Shown piece by piece: positions 1 to 8,341 of a stretch of DNA of 35,984 bases. This DNA comes from CAYONP01 sp964405335 (lineage in GTDB: Bacteria > Armatimonadota > UBA10988), in assembly GCA_964405335.1 (NCBI GenBank), contig CAYONP010000061.1, forward strand, positions 1 through 35,984. Direction: 5' to 3'. Positions within the stretch are counted from its first letter, which is position 1, and each line of letters starts with the position of its first letter. A program made the position numbers and the translations under genes. The notes below the pieces were generated by a model. That model was given only the letters and a program-made list of their open reading frames with translations, made no database searches and had not been told where the DNA came from.

Positions 1-196
1 CCGGGAACGTCTCGTCGTAGTCCTGCGCGTACTGCAGGAAGGCCAGCTCCCACTGCTTGATGTTGCTCAAGCACGAGGACTGCCGTGCCTTCTCACGAGC
101 CTTGGCGAAGACCGGGAAGAGAATGGCGGCCAGGATGGCGATGATCGCAATCACCACCAGGAGTTCGATCAGGGTGAAACCCCGTTTGCGTTGCAT
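1..196 (-). CDS. Prepilin (type IV pilin-like / DUF1559 class), 5' part only
   Basis: The reverse strand encodes M-Q-R-K-R-G-F-T-L-I-E-L-L from the ATG at 196. This is a type III (prepilin) signal peptide: a short basic leader, cleavage after G6, methylated F7 and E11 at mature position 5. A hydrophobic helix (V-V-I-A-I-I-A-I-L-A-A-I) follows, then FPVFAKAREKARQSSCLSNI and YAQDYDETFPG. The last two blocks typify the H-X9-DG/DUF1559 pseudopilins that are abundant in Armatimonadota and Planctomycetota. An AGGAG ribosome site lies 8 nt before the ATG. The gene runs off the left edge, so the globular domain and the H-X9-DG motif are missing. The expected role is an envelope pseudopilin processed by prepilin peptidase; the individual function is unknown. 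The family call is secure. Confidence 0.93.
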   Translation of the reverse strand, partial: MQRKRGFTLIELLVVIAIIAILAAILFPVFAKAREKARQSSCLSNIKQWELAFLQYAQDYDETFP

Positions 197-553
197 AGAT
201 TCGTCTCCTGTCTGTTTCGACCCAGGCCAACTCGCAACCGACCGCACGACGGACCGACAGGGCCCGTCGCAGACCGGATAGGCATGGGGAGGCGCTCAGA
301 CGGCGGATTGCCGGCTGCTCCTCCGGCTTCATTATAGCGACTCGACAGGCCGAAATCAGGATCTTTTTGGCCCGCGCAGCGGCAACACCACCAAGACCCG
401 ATTCTTGGCTGTCACAGCCCGTTCACACCACCTTGACATCCCGGCAAGTGACCAACCCGCCCAACCGCCGGTTCACTTTCGCCTCAACTTGAGCGGCCGA
501 GGTGGGCGAGAGGAGCGCCGTCCGGCTGGGCGTAACCCCGCGCGGAGCACGAC
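197..553. other. Divergent intergenic region
   Basis: This 357-bp region separates the leftward prepilin from the rightward DUF885 gene. It holds the prepilin ribosome site (205-209), a TATAAT match on the reverse strand (331-336) and, at 543-547, a GGAG-type ribosome site for the gene at 554. A forward TTGACA at 433-438 has no -10 at 16-18 bp. I see no RNA gene or convincing small protein. Short stretches near 350-400 are visibly less GC-rich than the coding DNA. Confidence 0.5.
331..359 (-). promoter_or_regulatory. Candidate promoter for the prepilin gene
   Basis: A perfect TATAAT is read on the reverse strand at 336-331, about 135 nt before the prepilin ATG. The -35 position at 17 bp reads CTGATT, a weak match to TTGACA. 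It is the only perfect -10 hexamer in this otherwise GC-rich gap. The call rests on that hexamer alone. Confidence 0.35.
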
Positions 554-2188
554 ATGACCTGGGCCGAGCGGTGCGAGCTGTTCTGTGAGGACTGGGGCAT
601 CGTCCAGCGCTACTGGGAACTGCCCGGCGCCGCCGACCGCGAGGCGCGCCGGCGGTTCCTCACCGATTCTCTCGACGAGCTCCCGTCGTTGCCGGCTGAC
701 GGGCCGGACGACCAGATCGACGCCGTGCTGCTGGCCGGCCTCGCCCGCTACGAGATGACCCGGCTCGACGAGGTCGCTCAGCGCGAGGAGTCGGTCGCTG
801 ACTGGCTACCCTTCGCCGACACTGTGATCGGCCTGGCCGCCGCCCGCCGGCGCGGCGAGCGGCCCGACGGACAGGCCGCGGCGGCGGCGCTCGAGTCCAT
901 CCGCCAGGCGGCCGACCAGCGGCGCGAGGCGCTGGCGGCCGAGCATGAGGAGACACCGGTCGACCGGGTCGTCGCGCTGCGGGCGGCCCGGCGGCTCGAG
1001 CAGTTGAGTCGGGTGCTCGAGGCCTGGCACGCCTTCCACGCCGAGTACGACCCGCTCTTCACCTGGTGGACCGAGCATCCGCAGCCGGCGGCCAAGGCGG
1101 CCTTGGAGGAGTATCTCAAGCTGCTGCGCGAGGAGCTCTGCGGGCTCAAGCCAGAGAGCGACGAGGAGGCGCCGCTGATCGGCGAGCCGATCGGCCGAGC
1201 GGCGCTCCTGGCCGAGTTGGCGCGGTCCTGGATCGCCTATTCGCCCGAGGAGCTGATTGCCGTCGGCCAGCGCGAGCTGGAGTGGTGCCTGGCCGAACTG
1301 CGCCGCGCCGCCGGTGAGCTGGGTCTCGGCGACGACTGGCGCGCCGCGGTGGAGCAGGCGAAAGGCGAGTCGGTGCCGCCCGGCGAGCAGCCCGCGCTGA
1401 TCCGCCGCCTGGCCGAGGAAGCGACCGAGTTCGTCACCGCGCGCGAGCTGGTCACCGTGCCGCCGCTCTGCCGCGAGCTGTGGCGGATGGAGATGATGAG
1501 TCCCGAGCGGCAGCGGATCACGCCCTACTTCACCGGCGGTGAGGTGATCAGCGTGTCGTATCCCACCGCCGGCATGGACCACGAGCACAAGCAGATGAGT
1601 CTGCGCGGCAACAACCCGGCGTTCTGCCGCGCGACGGTGCATCACGAGCTGATCCCCGGTCACCACCTGCAGCTCTATCACCTGGCCCGCTACCGCCGCT
1701 ACCGGCGGCTCTTCCGCACCGCGTTTCTGGTCGAGGGCTGGTGCCTCCACTGGGAGATGCGCTTCTGGGAGCTCGGCTTCGCCCGCACGCCGCTCGAGCA
1801 GGTCGGCATGTTGTTTTGGCGCCTGCACCGCGCCGCGCGGGTGATCTTCTCGTTGCGCTTCCACCTGGGCGAGTGGGACCCCGAGGCGTGCGTCGCCTTC
1901 CTGGTCGGCGAGGTCGGGCACGAGGAGGCCGGCGCGCGCGCCGAGGTGCGGCGCAGCATCGGCGAGGATTACGAGCCTTTGTACCAGTGCGCTTACCTCA
2001 TCGGCGGGCTGCAGATGCACGCCCTGTGGCGCGAGCTGGTCGGCGGCGCGACGATGACCGAGCGCGAGTTCCACGATGCCGTGCTGCGGCAGAGCGCCAT
2101 CCCGATCGAGCTGATCCGCTGCGCGCTGACCGACACCCCGCCGGGCGACGGCCCGGGTTGGCGGTTCGTGGAGGTGCCGGCGCCGTGA
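554..2188 (+). CDS. DUF885 family protein (putative zinc metallopeptidase)
   Basis: A 544-residue protein with no signal peptide, so probably cytoplasmic. The diagnostic DUF885 motif H364-E365-L-I-P-G-H370-H371 is followed about 23 residues later by V-E394-G-W. These are the two metal-site segments expected in this gluzincin-like family, which is related to M3/M32-type helical peptidases. The N-terminal 300 residues are helical and charged, typical of the family, and the length is normal. The start is supported by GGAG 6 nt upstream. It opens a closely spaced rightward run with the DUF6807 gene (28-nt gap) and two dehydrogenases. The substrate is unknown; peptidase activity is inferred from the motif. 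Confidence 0.88.
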   Translation: MTWAERCELFCEDWGIVQRYWELPGAADREARRRFLTDSLDELPSLPADGPDDQIDAVLLAGLARYEMTRLDEVAQREESVADWLPFADTVIGLAAARRRGERPDGQAAAAALESIRQAADQRREALAAEHEETPVDRVVALRAARRLEQLSRVLEAWHAFHAEYDPLFTWWTEHPQPAAKAALEEYLKLLREELCGLKPESDEEAPLIGEPIGRAALLAELARSWIAYSPEELIAVGQRELEWCLAELRRAAGELGLGDDWRAAVEQAKGESVPPGEQPALIRRLAEEATEFVTARELVTVPPLCRELWRMEMMSPERQRITPYFTGGEVISVSYPTAGMDHEHKQMSLRGNNPAFCRATVHHELIPGHHLQLYHLARYRRYRRLFRTAFLVEGWCLHWEMRFWELGFARTPLEQVGMLFWRLHRAARVIFSLRFHLGEWDPEACVAFLVGEVGHEEAGARAEVRRSIGEDYEPLYQCAYLIGGLQMHALWRELVGGATMTEREFHDAVLRQSAIPIELIRCALTDTPPGDGPGWRFVEVPAP

Positions 2189-2216
2189 CGGCGCAGACTC
2201 CGGCGGGAGAGTTGCC

Positions 2217-3437
2217 ATGACGGGGGTGGGTCTCGGAGTGGTAGCGGTGATGCTGGCCGGGCCGCCCGGGCCGCTGGTGATTGAAGATCCCGACGGCCTG
2301 CTGGCCCGGCTCGGCGCGCCGGTGGCGGTGGTCACCGAGTACGATGAGCCGACCTTCGGGCTGTCGAACCAGCGCCGCCTGCGGGTGCTCGAGCTGCGTG
2401 ACGGCCGGCAGACCGGCGAGCCCATCCTGGCGCAGATCGAGCGCCTCGGCGACGAGCGGATGTCGATTGCCTGGCTGCTGCCGCCCGGGCCGGCGGGCAC
2501 CCGCACCTTAGCCCTGATGAGCGCGCGCGAGGAGGCGCCGGCGCCCAGCATCGAGCGTCAGCCGGACGGCCAGTACCTGCTGCAAGACGGCGACCTGCCG
2601 GTGCTGCGTTACGTGCGCACGACGATCGAACCGGGCGCGCTGCTCGACCAGATCACCGAGCCGAACCGGATCTACGCCGTGCCGCGCAGCGACTATCTGC
2701 ACCCGCTCTACGGCCCGCACGGCGAGGAGTTGACGCTCGACTGGCCGGTCGACCATCCGCACCACCGCGGGATCTACTGGGCCTGGCCCGAGACGATGTA
2801 TGGCGACCAGATGGGCGACCTCCACGCCCTGCAGCGGGTCTTTGCCCGGCCGGTCGGCGAGCTGATGCGGCGGATCGGGCCGGTCTACGGCCAGATCCGC
2901 GCCGAGAGCCGGTGGATGTGGGAGGATCGCGAGCCGATCGTCGCCGAGGAGGTGACCATCCGGGCCTGGCGCGCCGGCCCGGCGGGACGGCTGATCGACC
3001 TGACCATCCGCCTGCGCGCGCTGGCCGACGGGGTGACCATCGCCCGCCGCGGAACCAACGCTTATGGCGGGCTGAACGTCCGGCTGGCGCCGGTGCGCGA
3101 CCAGGTCATCACCCTCCACACCGACCCGCCCGAGGCGACCCCGCGGGCCGCCTGGGCCGACTTGGCCGGCACCTTCGCCGGGGCCGACAAGCCGTGCGGG
3201 CTGGGCATCCTGCAGCATCCGGCCAACCCCGACTATCCCGGCGATTGGGTCGAGTTCCCCGCCCTCAACTGGTTCCAGCCCACCTTCCCGGCGGCCAACA
3301 CGCGCTACCCGCTGGCGCGCGACCGCGAGCTGGTGCTCCGCTACCGGCTCTGGATCCGCGGCGCCGGCCCGGCCGACCCCGCCGCCTATGCCGACCAGTG
3401 GCGCGCCTTCGTGGCCGGCGTGAAGCCCGACGCGTAG
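2217..3437 (+). CDS. DUF6807 (PmoA-like) family protein
   Basis: A 406-residue protein with a short hydrophobic N-terminus (GVGLGVVAVMLAG) that may be a signal peptide. The hallmark block YLHPLYGPHGEELTLDWP runs into D179-H-P-H-H183-R-G-I-Y-W-A-W, the signature of the DUF6807 family (sometimes labelled methane oxygenase PmoA, a misleading name). The C-terminal GTFAGADKPCGLGILQHP block also fits. In other genomes this family sits in polysaccharide-use loci beside Gfo/Idh/MocA dehydrogenases, as it does here with two of them directly downstream. The fold is a beta-sandwich and the reaction is not established. A GGGAGAG ribosome site precedes the ATG. The family call is confident; the role in sugar metabolism is inferred from context. 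Confidence 0.85.
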   Translation: MTGVGLGVVAVMLAGPPGPLVIEDPDGLLARLGAPVAVVTEYDEPTFGLSNQRRLRVLELRDGRQTGEPILAQIERLGDERMSIAWLLPPGPAGTRTLALMSAREEAPAPSIERQPDGQYLLQDGDLPVLRYVRTTIEPGALLDQITEPNRIYAVPRSDYLHPLYGPHGEELTLDWPVDHPHHRGIYWAWPETMYGDQMGDLHALQRVFARPVGELMRRIGPVYGQIRAESRWMWEDREPIVAEEVTIRAWRAGPAGRLIDLTIRLRALADGVTIARRGTNAYGGLNVRLAPVRDQVITLHTDPPEATPRAAWADLAGTFAGADKPCGLGILQHPANPDYPGDWVEFPALNWFQPTFPAANTRYPLARDRELVLRYRLWIRGAGPADPAAYADQWRAFVAGVKPDA

Positions 3438-3515
3438 GTCAACCGTCACGGTCGACACGCCGGGAGGAGCCGGTCCACGTACGGCGCAACCATCGCTCGG
3501 AGCCGGGGACCTGCC

Positions 3516-4853
3516 ATGAACGAGTCGAAGAGCCACGGACCCTCGCGCCGCGAGTTCCTCGCCGCCGCCGCGGCGGTTGCCGCGCCGACCATCCTGCCGG
3601 CCAAGGCGCTTGGTCGCGAGGGCACCGCGCCGTCGGAGAAGATCAGCCTCGGCATCATCGGCGTCAACGGCATGGGGCGCGCCAACCTGGCCAACTGCGC
3701 TCAGTACGACGACGTGGTGGTGACCGGCATCTGCGATGTCTGGCAGCGCCGGCTCGACGACGCGGTGGCGCAGCATCCCGGCACGGCGCGCGGCCACCGC
3801 GACTGGCGCGAGCTGCTCGCCCGCGACGACATCGACGCGGTGATCATCGCCACCCCGCCGCACTGGCATGCGCTGATGGCCGTCGAGGCCGCCCGCGCCG
3901 GCAAGGATATCTACCTCCAGAAGCCGATGACGATGTACCCGGCCGAGACGCTGGCGGTCCGCAACGCGGTGCTGCAGCACGGGCGCGTGAGTCAGATCGG
4001 CACCCAGATCCATGCCGGGGCGAACTACCGCCGCGTGGTCGAGCAGATCCGCTCGGGCCGGCTCGGACCGATCAGCGTCGTGCGCACCTTCAACGTCATG
4101 AACCAGGGGCCGGGCGGCATCGGCCACAGCGAGGCGCCGCAGCCGGACGACCTCGACTGGGACCTCTGGTGCGGCCCGGCGCCGCTGCGGCCGTATAACG
4201 AGCTGCTCGCCCGCGGCGCCTATGAGCACTGCTCGTTCTGGGACTATTCAGGCGGCTGGACGCCGGGCATGGCGCCGCACATCGTCGACCTGCCGGTCTG
4301 GGCGCTCGACCTGCCGGCGCCACGGGTGACCACCTGCACCGGCGGGCGATACGTGATCGACGACGACGGCGACGCGCCCGACGTGCAGGAGGCGGTCTGG
4401 CAGTACGACAACCTGACCATGACCTGGATGATGAGCTGCTGCAACAGCTTCGCGTTCGACTTCGGGCGGGGCGAGCCGGCGCGGCGGCTGGGGATCTACT
4501 TCCACGGCCTGCGCGGCACGCTGATCGCCGACTACGGCCGCTGCGAGGTGGTGCCCGAGGGCGCGCTGCTCGAGGACACCGCCACGCCGCCCGAGAGCCT
4601 GCCGCCCTCGCCCGGCCACGAGCGCGAGTGGCTCGACTGCATCAAGTCGCGCGACGAACCGAGCTGCTCGGTGGCCTACCACTGGCGGGTCGACATCGCC
4701 CTGACCTTGGCCAACCTGAGCTACCGCCTCGGCCGCTCGGTGGTCTTCGACTCGGCCACCGAACGCCTCGGCGACGCCGACTCGGCCCGCGCGGCGCTGC
4801 CCGAGTACCGCGCGCCGTGGCGCTTCCCGCGTGAGTACGTCGCCTGGGCGTAG
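3516..4853 (+). CDS. Gfo/Idh/MocA family oxidoreductase with Tat signal
   Basis: A 445-residue NAD(P)-dependent sugar dehydrogenase-like protein. The N-terminus has a twin-arginine motif, S10-R-R-E-F-L15, then an Ala-rich hydrophobic stretch, so export in folded form is expected. The Rossmann glycines are G46-I-I-G-V-N-G-M-G54. The usual E-K-P active-site motif appears as Q135-K136-P137, as in the exported subfamily that also carries PPHWHAL (114-120). The later DWDLWCGPAPLRPYN block marks the C-terminal domain of this subfamily, which is common in Planctomycetota and Armatimonadota. It precedes a second, cytoplasmic-type dehydrogenase by 11 nt, so the two are probably co-transcribed. The substrate is unknown; sugar or cyclitol oxidation is the family norm. 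Confidence 0.92.
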   Translation: MNESKSHGPSRREFLAAAAAVAAPTILPAKALGREGTAPSEKISLGIIGVNGMGRANLANCAQYDDVVVTGICDVWQRRLDDAVAQHPGTARGHRDWRELLARDDIDAVIIATPPHWHALMAVEAARAGKDIYLQKPMTMYPAETLAVRNAVLQHGRVSQIGTQIHAGANYRRVVEQIRSGRLGPISVVRTFNVMNQGPGGIGHSEAPQPDDLDWDLWCGPAPLRPYNELLARGAYEHCSFWDYSGGWTPGMAPHIVDLPVWALDLPAPRVTTCTGGRYVIDDDGDAPDVQEAVWQYDNLTMTWMMSCCNSFAFDFGRGEPARRLGIYFHGLRGTLIADYGRCEVVPEGALLEDTATPPESLPPSPGHEREWLDCIKSRDEPSCSVAYHWRVDIALTLANLSYRLGRSVVFDSATERLGDADSARAALPEYRAPWRFPREYVAWA

Positions 4854-4864
4854 GGAGGCGAACC

Positions 4865-5956
4865 ATGCCGCAGCTCGGCGTCCTGGTCCACGGCGCGGGG
4901 TGGGTCTCGACCCAGCACCTGGCCGCCTGGTCGCACCATCCGCGAGCGCGGGTGGTCGCCGTCTCGAGCCGCAAGCTCGACAGCGCACGGAGTCGGGCGG
5001 CCGATGCCGGCCTCGGCGAGGTGGGGCTGTACGACGACTTCGCCGCCGCGCTGGCTCATCCCGGCGTCGACGTGGTCAGTCTCTGCACGCCGCAGCATGT
5101 GCACTGCAGCAACGTGTTGGCCGCCGCCTCCGCGGGCAAGCATCTGGTGATCGAGAAACCGGTCGCCAACAGCCTCGCCGAACTGCGCGCCATGCGCGAC
5201 GCGGTGCGCGCGGCGGGCGTGCGCACGGTGGTCAGCTTTGTGCTGCGCTGGAATCCGCTGTTCATCACCCTGAAGGCGATGATGGCCGACGGCGCGGTGG
5301 GCCGGCCCTACTATGTCGAGGCCGATTACCTGAGCCAGGTAGCGAGTTGGTGGTCGGGCTGGGACGACACGCGGCGGGTCGAGACGGGCGTCAGCGCGCT
5401 GCTCTGCGGCGGCTGCCACGCGGTCGACGCCCTGCGTTGGTTCGCCGCGCCGGGCGAGTTCGAGGCGGCCGAGCCGGTCGAGGTCTATGCCGTCGCGGGC
5501 GGTTATCGCAAGGGCACCGCGCGGGAGTTCGATTACTACGCCAACGTCTTTCGCGAGCCGGCGCCGGTGATGGAGTACGACGGGCTCGAAGTGGCGCTGG
5601 TAAAGTTCGCCAACGGCGCGCTGGGCAAGGTCTCGGTCAACTTCGACTGCGTCATGCCCTACCGCTTCCCCATCCGGGTCTTCGGCGACCGCGGGAGCAT
5701 CTTCGACCACGCCGTCTGGAGCGCCAAGTACCCCGGCCAGACCGACTGGGTGCAGATCCCGAGCACGCCGCCCGACTCGAGCGACGTGACCCACCATCCG
5801 TTCCAGGCGCAGATCGACCACTTCGTCGACTGCCTCGAGCAGGGCGTCGAGTCGCACTGCAACCTGGAGGATGCGGTCAAGACCCACGAGGTGGTCTTCG
5901 CGGCGCAGGAGAGCTACCGGACCGGCGGCCCGGTGCGGCTGCCGCTGCTGGACTGA
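4865..5956 (+). CDS. Gfo/Idh/MocA family oxidoreductase, cytoplasmic type
   Basis: A 363-residue protein with no signal peptide. The Rossmann start is LGVLVHGAGWVSTQHL (residues 4-19) and the catalytic-lysine motif is E97-K98-P99. Between them CTPQHVH matches the family strand-4 signature. The C-terminal domain contains the conserved GGCHAVDALRW block. GGAGG 5 nt before the ATG fixes the start, and only 11 nt separate it from the exported paralogue. The two proteins differ in length and active-site motif, so they probably act on different intermediates, one in the envelope and one in the cytoplasm. The exact substrate cannot be read from sequence. Confidence 0.92.
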   Translation: MPQLGVLVHGAGWVSTQHLAAWSHHPRARVVAVSSRKLDSARSRAADAGLGEVGLYDDFAAALAHPGVDVVSLCTPQHVHCSNVLAAASAGKHLVIEKPVANSLAELRAMRDAVRAAGVRTVVSFVLRWNPLFITLKAMMADGAVGRPYYVEADYLSQVASWWSGWDDTRRVETGVSALLCGGCHAVDALRWFAAPGEFEAAEPVEVYAVAGGYRKGTAREFDYYANVFREPAPVMEYDGLEVALVKFANGALGKVSVNFDCVMPYRFPIRVFGDRGSIFDHAVWSAKYPGQTDWVQIPSTPPDSSDVTHHPFQAQIDHFVDCLEQGVESHCNLEDAVKTHEVVFAAQESYRTGGPVRLPLLD

Positions 5957-5962
5957 GCCGAT

Positions 5963-5991
5963 TTGCGCGGCGGCGACCGGCCGACTAGACT
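5963..5991 (+). promoter_or_regulatory. Candidate sigma70-type promoter
   Basis: TTGCGC at 5963-5968 and TAGACT at 5986-5991 are separated by exactly 17 bp, 33 nt before the ATG of the secreted protein at 6025. The same TAGACT -10 at 17-bp spacing occurs before the URO-D-like gene at 11722, which raises confidence slightly. The -35 matches only 3 of 6 consensus bases. Confidence 0.4.
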
Positions 5992-6024
5992 CCCCACAGG
6001 ACCTATGCTCAGGGGAGACCCGAC

Positions 6025-7113
6025 ATGCGCTGCTACCTGCTGTTGCTCGCTGTGCTCGTCACGCCGGCCGTCGGCGACGCCCGGCTCGACGAGGTGATCG
6101 CCGGTCTCCGCGCCGCCCGCGAGTCGGTCCACTCCGCGCGGGCCCGGGTGATTGAGCGGATGACCAACGGCCCAGCCGACATCGCCCTGCACACGCATCG
6201 CTCGGCGCGGATGGCGGCCACCGGTCGCGGCACGCCCGAGCCGATGGTCGCCGGGCCGGACGGCTTTGCGCGGCGCGAGACCCGCTTCCGCTGGTGGCTC
6301 GACGGCGAAATGCTCGCGGCGACCTGCGAACAGGAGTCGCGGTGGGCAGAGGCTCCGGGGCTGATCACCCGCCGCTGGGTGGTGACGCCCGAACTGGGGC
6401 GTGAGTTTAGCGTTGCGCCGCAACCGCCGGGCATGGGCGGTGGGTTCGACGGCAGCCTCCAGCTACGGCCGCCCGAGCGAATGCTCCGTTACGGTGTGCT
6501 GGAGCTCGATCCCCGCTCGGACCCGCGTTACCACGCCTTCTGCAGCCGCCACGAGCGGGAATGGCGGCCGCTCGACCTGCTGCTCGAGGAGGAGGCCGAG
6601 CGGGTCCGGGTCGAAGGCGACGACGACCTGTTCGACAGCCGCTGCCGGCACCTGGTGCTCGAGCCGGCGACCGAGACCGGACCGGTGGTCCACTACTGGG
6701 TCGACCTCGAGCACGGGTTTGTCATCCGCCAGTCGCTCGGCGAATGGGACCACGACGGCGTCGTGTCGATCGCCGGCGACGAAACGACGGCAGTCGGCGA
6801 GTTCAACGGCGTCTGGCTGCCGACCGCCGTGCACCGGGTTTCGCAGTCGACCTGCGAGGCGGAAGTCGCGCGGCAGATCGGCATCGCCGACCAGGTTCAG
6901 ATCGCCGGCGACCTGGCGGTGCTGCCCGAGCACCACACGGACTACGAGCTGGCCATCTCGTCGGTCAACGAGCCGATCGAGCCGGAGTGCTTCTACATCG
7001 ACCTGTCGCTGCGACTGATCGGCCACGACCAGCGTGACGGCGAGCAGTTTTTCCTCGAACGACTGAACGACGAGGAGTGGCGCGAGCTGTGGCAGCGCCG
7101 GCGGGGGCGGTGA
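6025..7113 (+). CDS. Secreted protein, possible LolA/LolB-like fold
   Basis: A 362-residue protein with a clear signal peptide (M-R-C-Y-LLLLAVLV-TPAVGDA, cleavage near residue 19). The mature start, LDEVIAGLRAARESVHSARA, resembles the opening helix of LolA-like lipoprotein-sorting proteins found in many copies in Planctomycetota-type genomes. The blocks YWVDLEHGFVIRQS and FNGVWLPTAVHRV look like the beta-sheet edge of that fold. A GGGAG ribosome site and a candidate promoter precede it. Several cysteines are present but do not form a recognisable motif. The assignment rests on overall pattern rather than a diagnostic residue; a lineage-specific hypothetical protein is the alternative. Confidence 0.6.
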   Translation: MRCYLLLLAVLVTPAVGDARLDEVIAGLRAARESVHSARARVIERMTNGPADIALHTHRSARMAATGRGTPEPMVAGPDGFARRETRFRWWLDGEMLAATCEQESRWAEAPGLITRRWVVTPELGREFSVAPQPPGMGGGFDGSLQLRPPERMLRYGVLELDPRSDPRYHAFCSRHEREWRPLDLLLEEEAERVRVEGDDDLFDSRCRHLVLEPATETGPVVHYWVDLEHGFVIRQSLGEWDHDGVVSIAGDETTAVGEFNGVWLPTAVHRVSQSTCEAEVARQIGIADQVQIAGDLAVLPEHHTDYELAISSVNEPIEPECFYIDLSLRLIGHDQRDGEQFFLERLNDEEWRELWQRRRGR

Positions 7114-7174
7114 CGGAGGGCTCGGCACGCCAAGCCGGCCGAGACCAGACCAGACTATCGGTGGGAGTCAGACC

Positions 7175-8188
7175 ATGCGCGCGATGGCCATTCGCCAGTT
7201 CGGCGATCCCGACGTCTTTGAACCGGTCGAGCTGCCGGCACCCGAACCGCGGGCCGGGCATCTGGTCATCCGGGTGGCCGCGAGCAGCGTCAACCCGATC
7301 GACCAGAAGCTCCGCAGCGGTGCCGCCGCGGCCGTCGCGCCCGAGTTCCCCGCCGTGCTCGGCTGCGACGTGGCCGGCACCGTCGCGGCGGTGGGTGACG
7401 GCGTGGCCGGCTTCGCCGTCGGCGACGCGGTCTTTGCCTGCCCCGGCGGGGTCAAAGGCCACGGCGGCGCGCTGGCCGAGCTGATCCTGGCCGACGCCGA
7501 CCTGGTCGCCCATGCCCCGGCGACGCTGCCGCTGCGCGAGGCCGCAGCGCTGCCGCTGGTCGGCATCACCGCCTGGGAGGCGCTGATCGACCGCGCCGAC
7601 ATCCACCCGGGCGACCGCGTGCTGATCCACGGCGGCACCGGCGGCGTCGGGCACCTCGGTATCCAACTGGCGCGGTTGCGCGGCGCGGTGGTGCACACCA
7701 CCGTGTCGACGCCAGAGAAGGCGGCCATCGCCCGCGACCTGGGCGCCGACGCGACCATCCTCTACCGCGGCACGCCGGTGGCCGATTACGTCGCCGAACA
7801 GACCGGCGGCGAGGGGTACGAGCTGGTCTTCGACACCGTCGGCGGCGACAACCTGGCGGCCTCGTTCGCCGCCGCGCGGCCCGGCGGCACGGTGGTCACC
7901 ATCGCCGCGCGCAGCACCCAGGACCTGACCCCGGTGCATATGCGCGCGCTCGGCTTCCACGCGGTGTTCATGCTCCTGCCGCTGCTCACCGGCCGCGGCC
8001 GAGCGCACCACGGCGAGATTCTCCGCCGCCTGGCCCGCCTGGTCGACACGGGCCGCGTGCGGCCGCTGATCGACCCGGAGCGGTTCACCTCCGCAACGAT
8101 CGCCGCGGCGCACCGCAAGCTCGAGGCGGGCACGGCGGTGGGCAAGCTGGTGGTCGATTCGTGGGGTCAGGTCCCGGACTCGAGCTGA
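7175..8188 (+). CDS. NADPH:quinone reductase-like MDR oxidoreductase (zinc-free)
   Basis: A 337-residue medium-chain dehydrogenase/reductase. It shows the N-terminal GroES-like half (SSVNPIDQKLRSG, PAVLGCDVAGTVAAVG) and the Rossmann motif H152-G-G-T-G-G-V-G159 followed by HLGIQLAR. The catalytic zinc ligands of alcohol dehydrogenases are absent, which places it in the quinone reductase group; reduction of quinones or activated alkenes with NADPH is expected. GGGAG precedes the ATG. The last codons are odd: the stretch encoding W-G-Q-V-P-D-S-S-stop lies inside a palindromic repeat (left arm 8163-8173), so the C-terminus appears to have been supplied by the repeat. The family call is secure; the physiological substrate is unknown. 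Confidence 0.92.
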   Translation: MRAMAIRQFGDPDVFEPVELPAPEPRAGHLVIRVAASSVNPIDQKLRSGAAAAVAPEFPAVLGCDVAGTVAAVGDGVAGFAVGDAVFACPGGVKGHGGALAELILADADLVAHAPATLPLREAAALPLVGITAWEALIDRADIHPGDRVLIHGGTGGVGHLGIQLARLRGAVVHTTVSTPEKAAIARDLGADATILYRGTPVADYVAEQTGGEGYELVFDTVGGDNLAASFAAARPGGTVVTIAARSTQDLTPVHMRALGFHAVFMLLPLLTGRGRAHHGEILRRLARLVDTGRVRPLIDPERFTSATIAAAHRKLEAGTAVGKLVVDSWGQVPDSS

Positions 8189-8245
8189 ATGTTACGGCGT
8201 TGGCCCCGAAGCGTAACACACCGCCTGATCAGGAGACCTGACCCC
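8163..8245. repeat. GGGGTCAG palindromic element, copy A (83 bp)
   Basis: Perfect 11-bp inverted arms ggggtcaggtc (8163-8173) and gacctgacccc (8235-8245) enclose a second perfect inverted pair, tgttacg (8190-8196) and cgtaaca (8212-8218). The left arm overlaps the 3' end of the MDR gene. Two relatives with the same arm and a TACG/CGTA core occur at 11446 and 27584. The format resembles REP-type or MITE-like elements mobilised by a transposase elsewhere; no transposase is present here. It could also form a strong 3' RNA hairpin. Confidence 0.85.
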
Positions 8246-8341
8246 GAGAGATCACGTCGGGGGAACATCTCTTCTAGACATTTCTTCTACATCCCTGGTT
8301 AACGTCGAACCTCTAGCGTGATGGCCACCAGGGAGAGGACG

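Noticed and set aside
433..461. Forward TTGACA upstream of the DUF885 gene
   Set aside because: No -10-like hexamer at 16-18 bp; the position reads as GC-rich sequence.
806..2551. Long reverse-strand open frame opposite DUF885 and DUF6807
   Set aside because: The forward frame carries clear family motifs; the reverse product is low-complexity Arg/Leu/Gly sequence typical of high-GC antisense frames.
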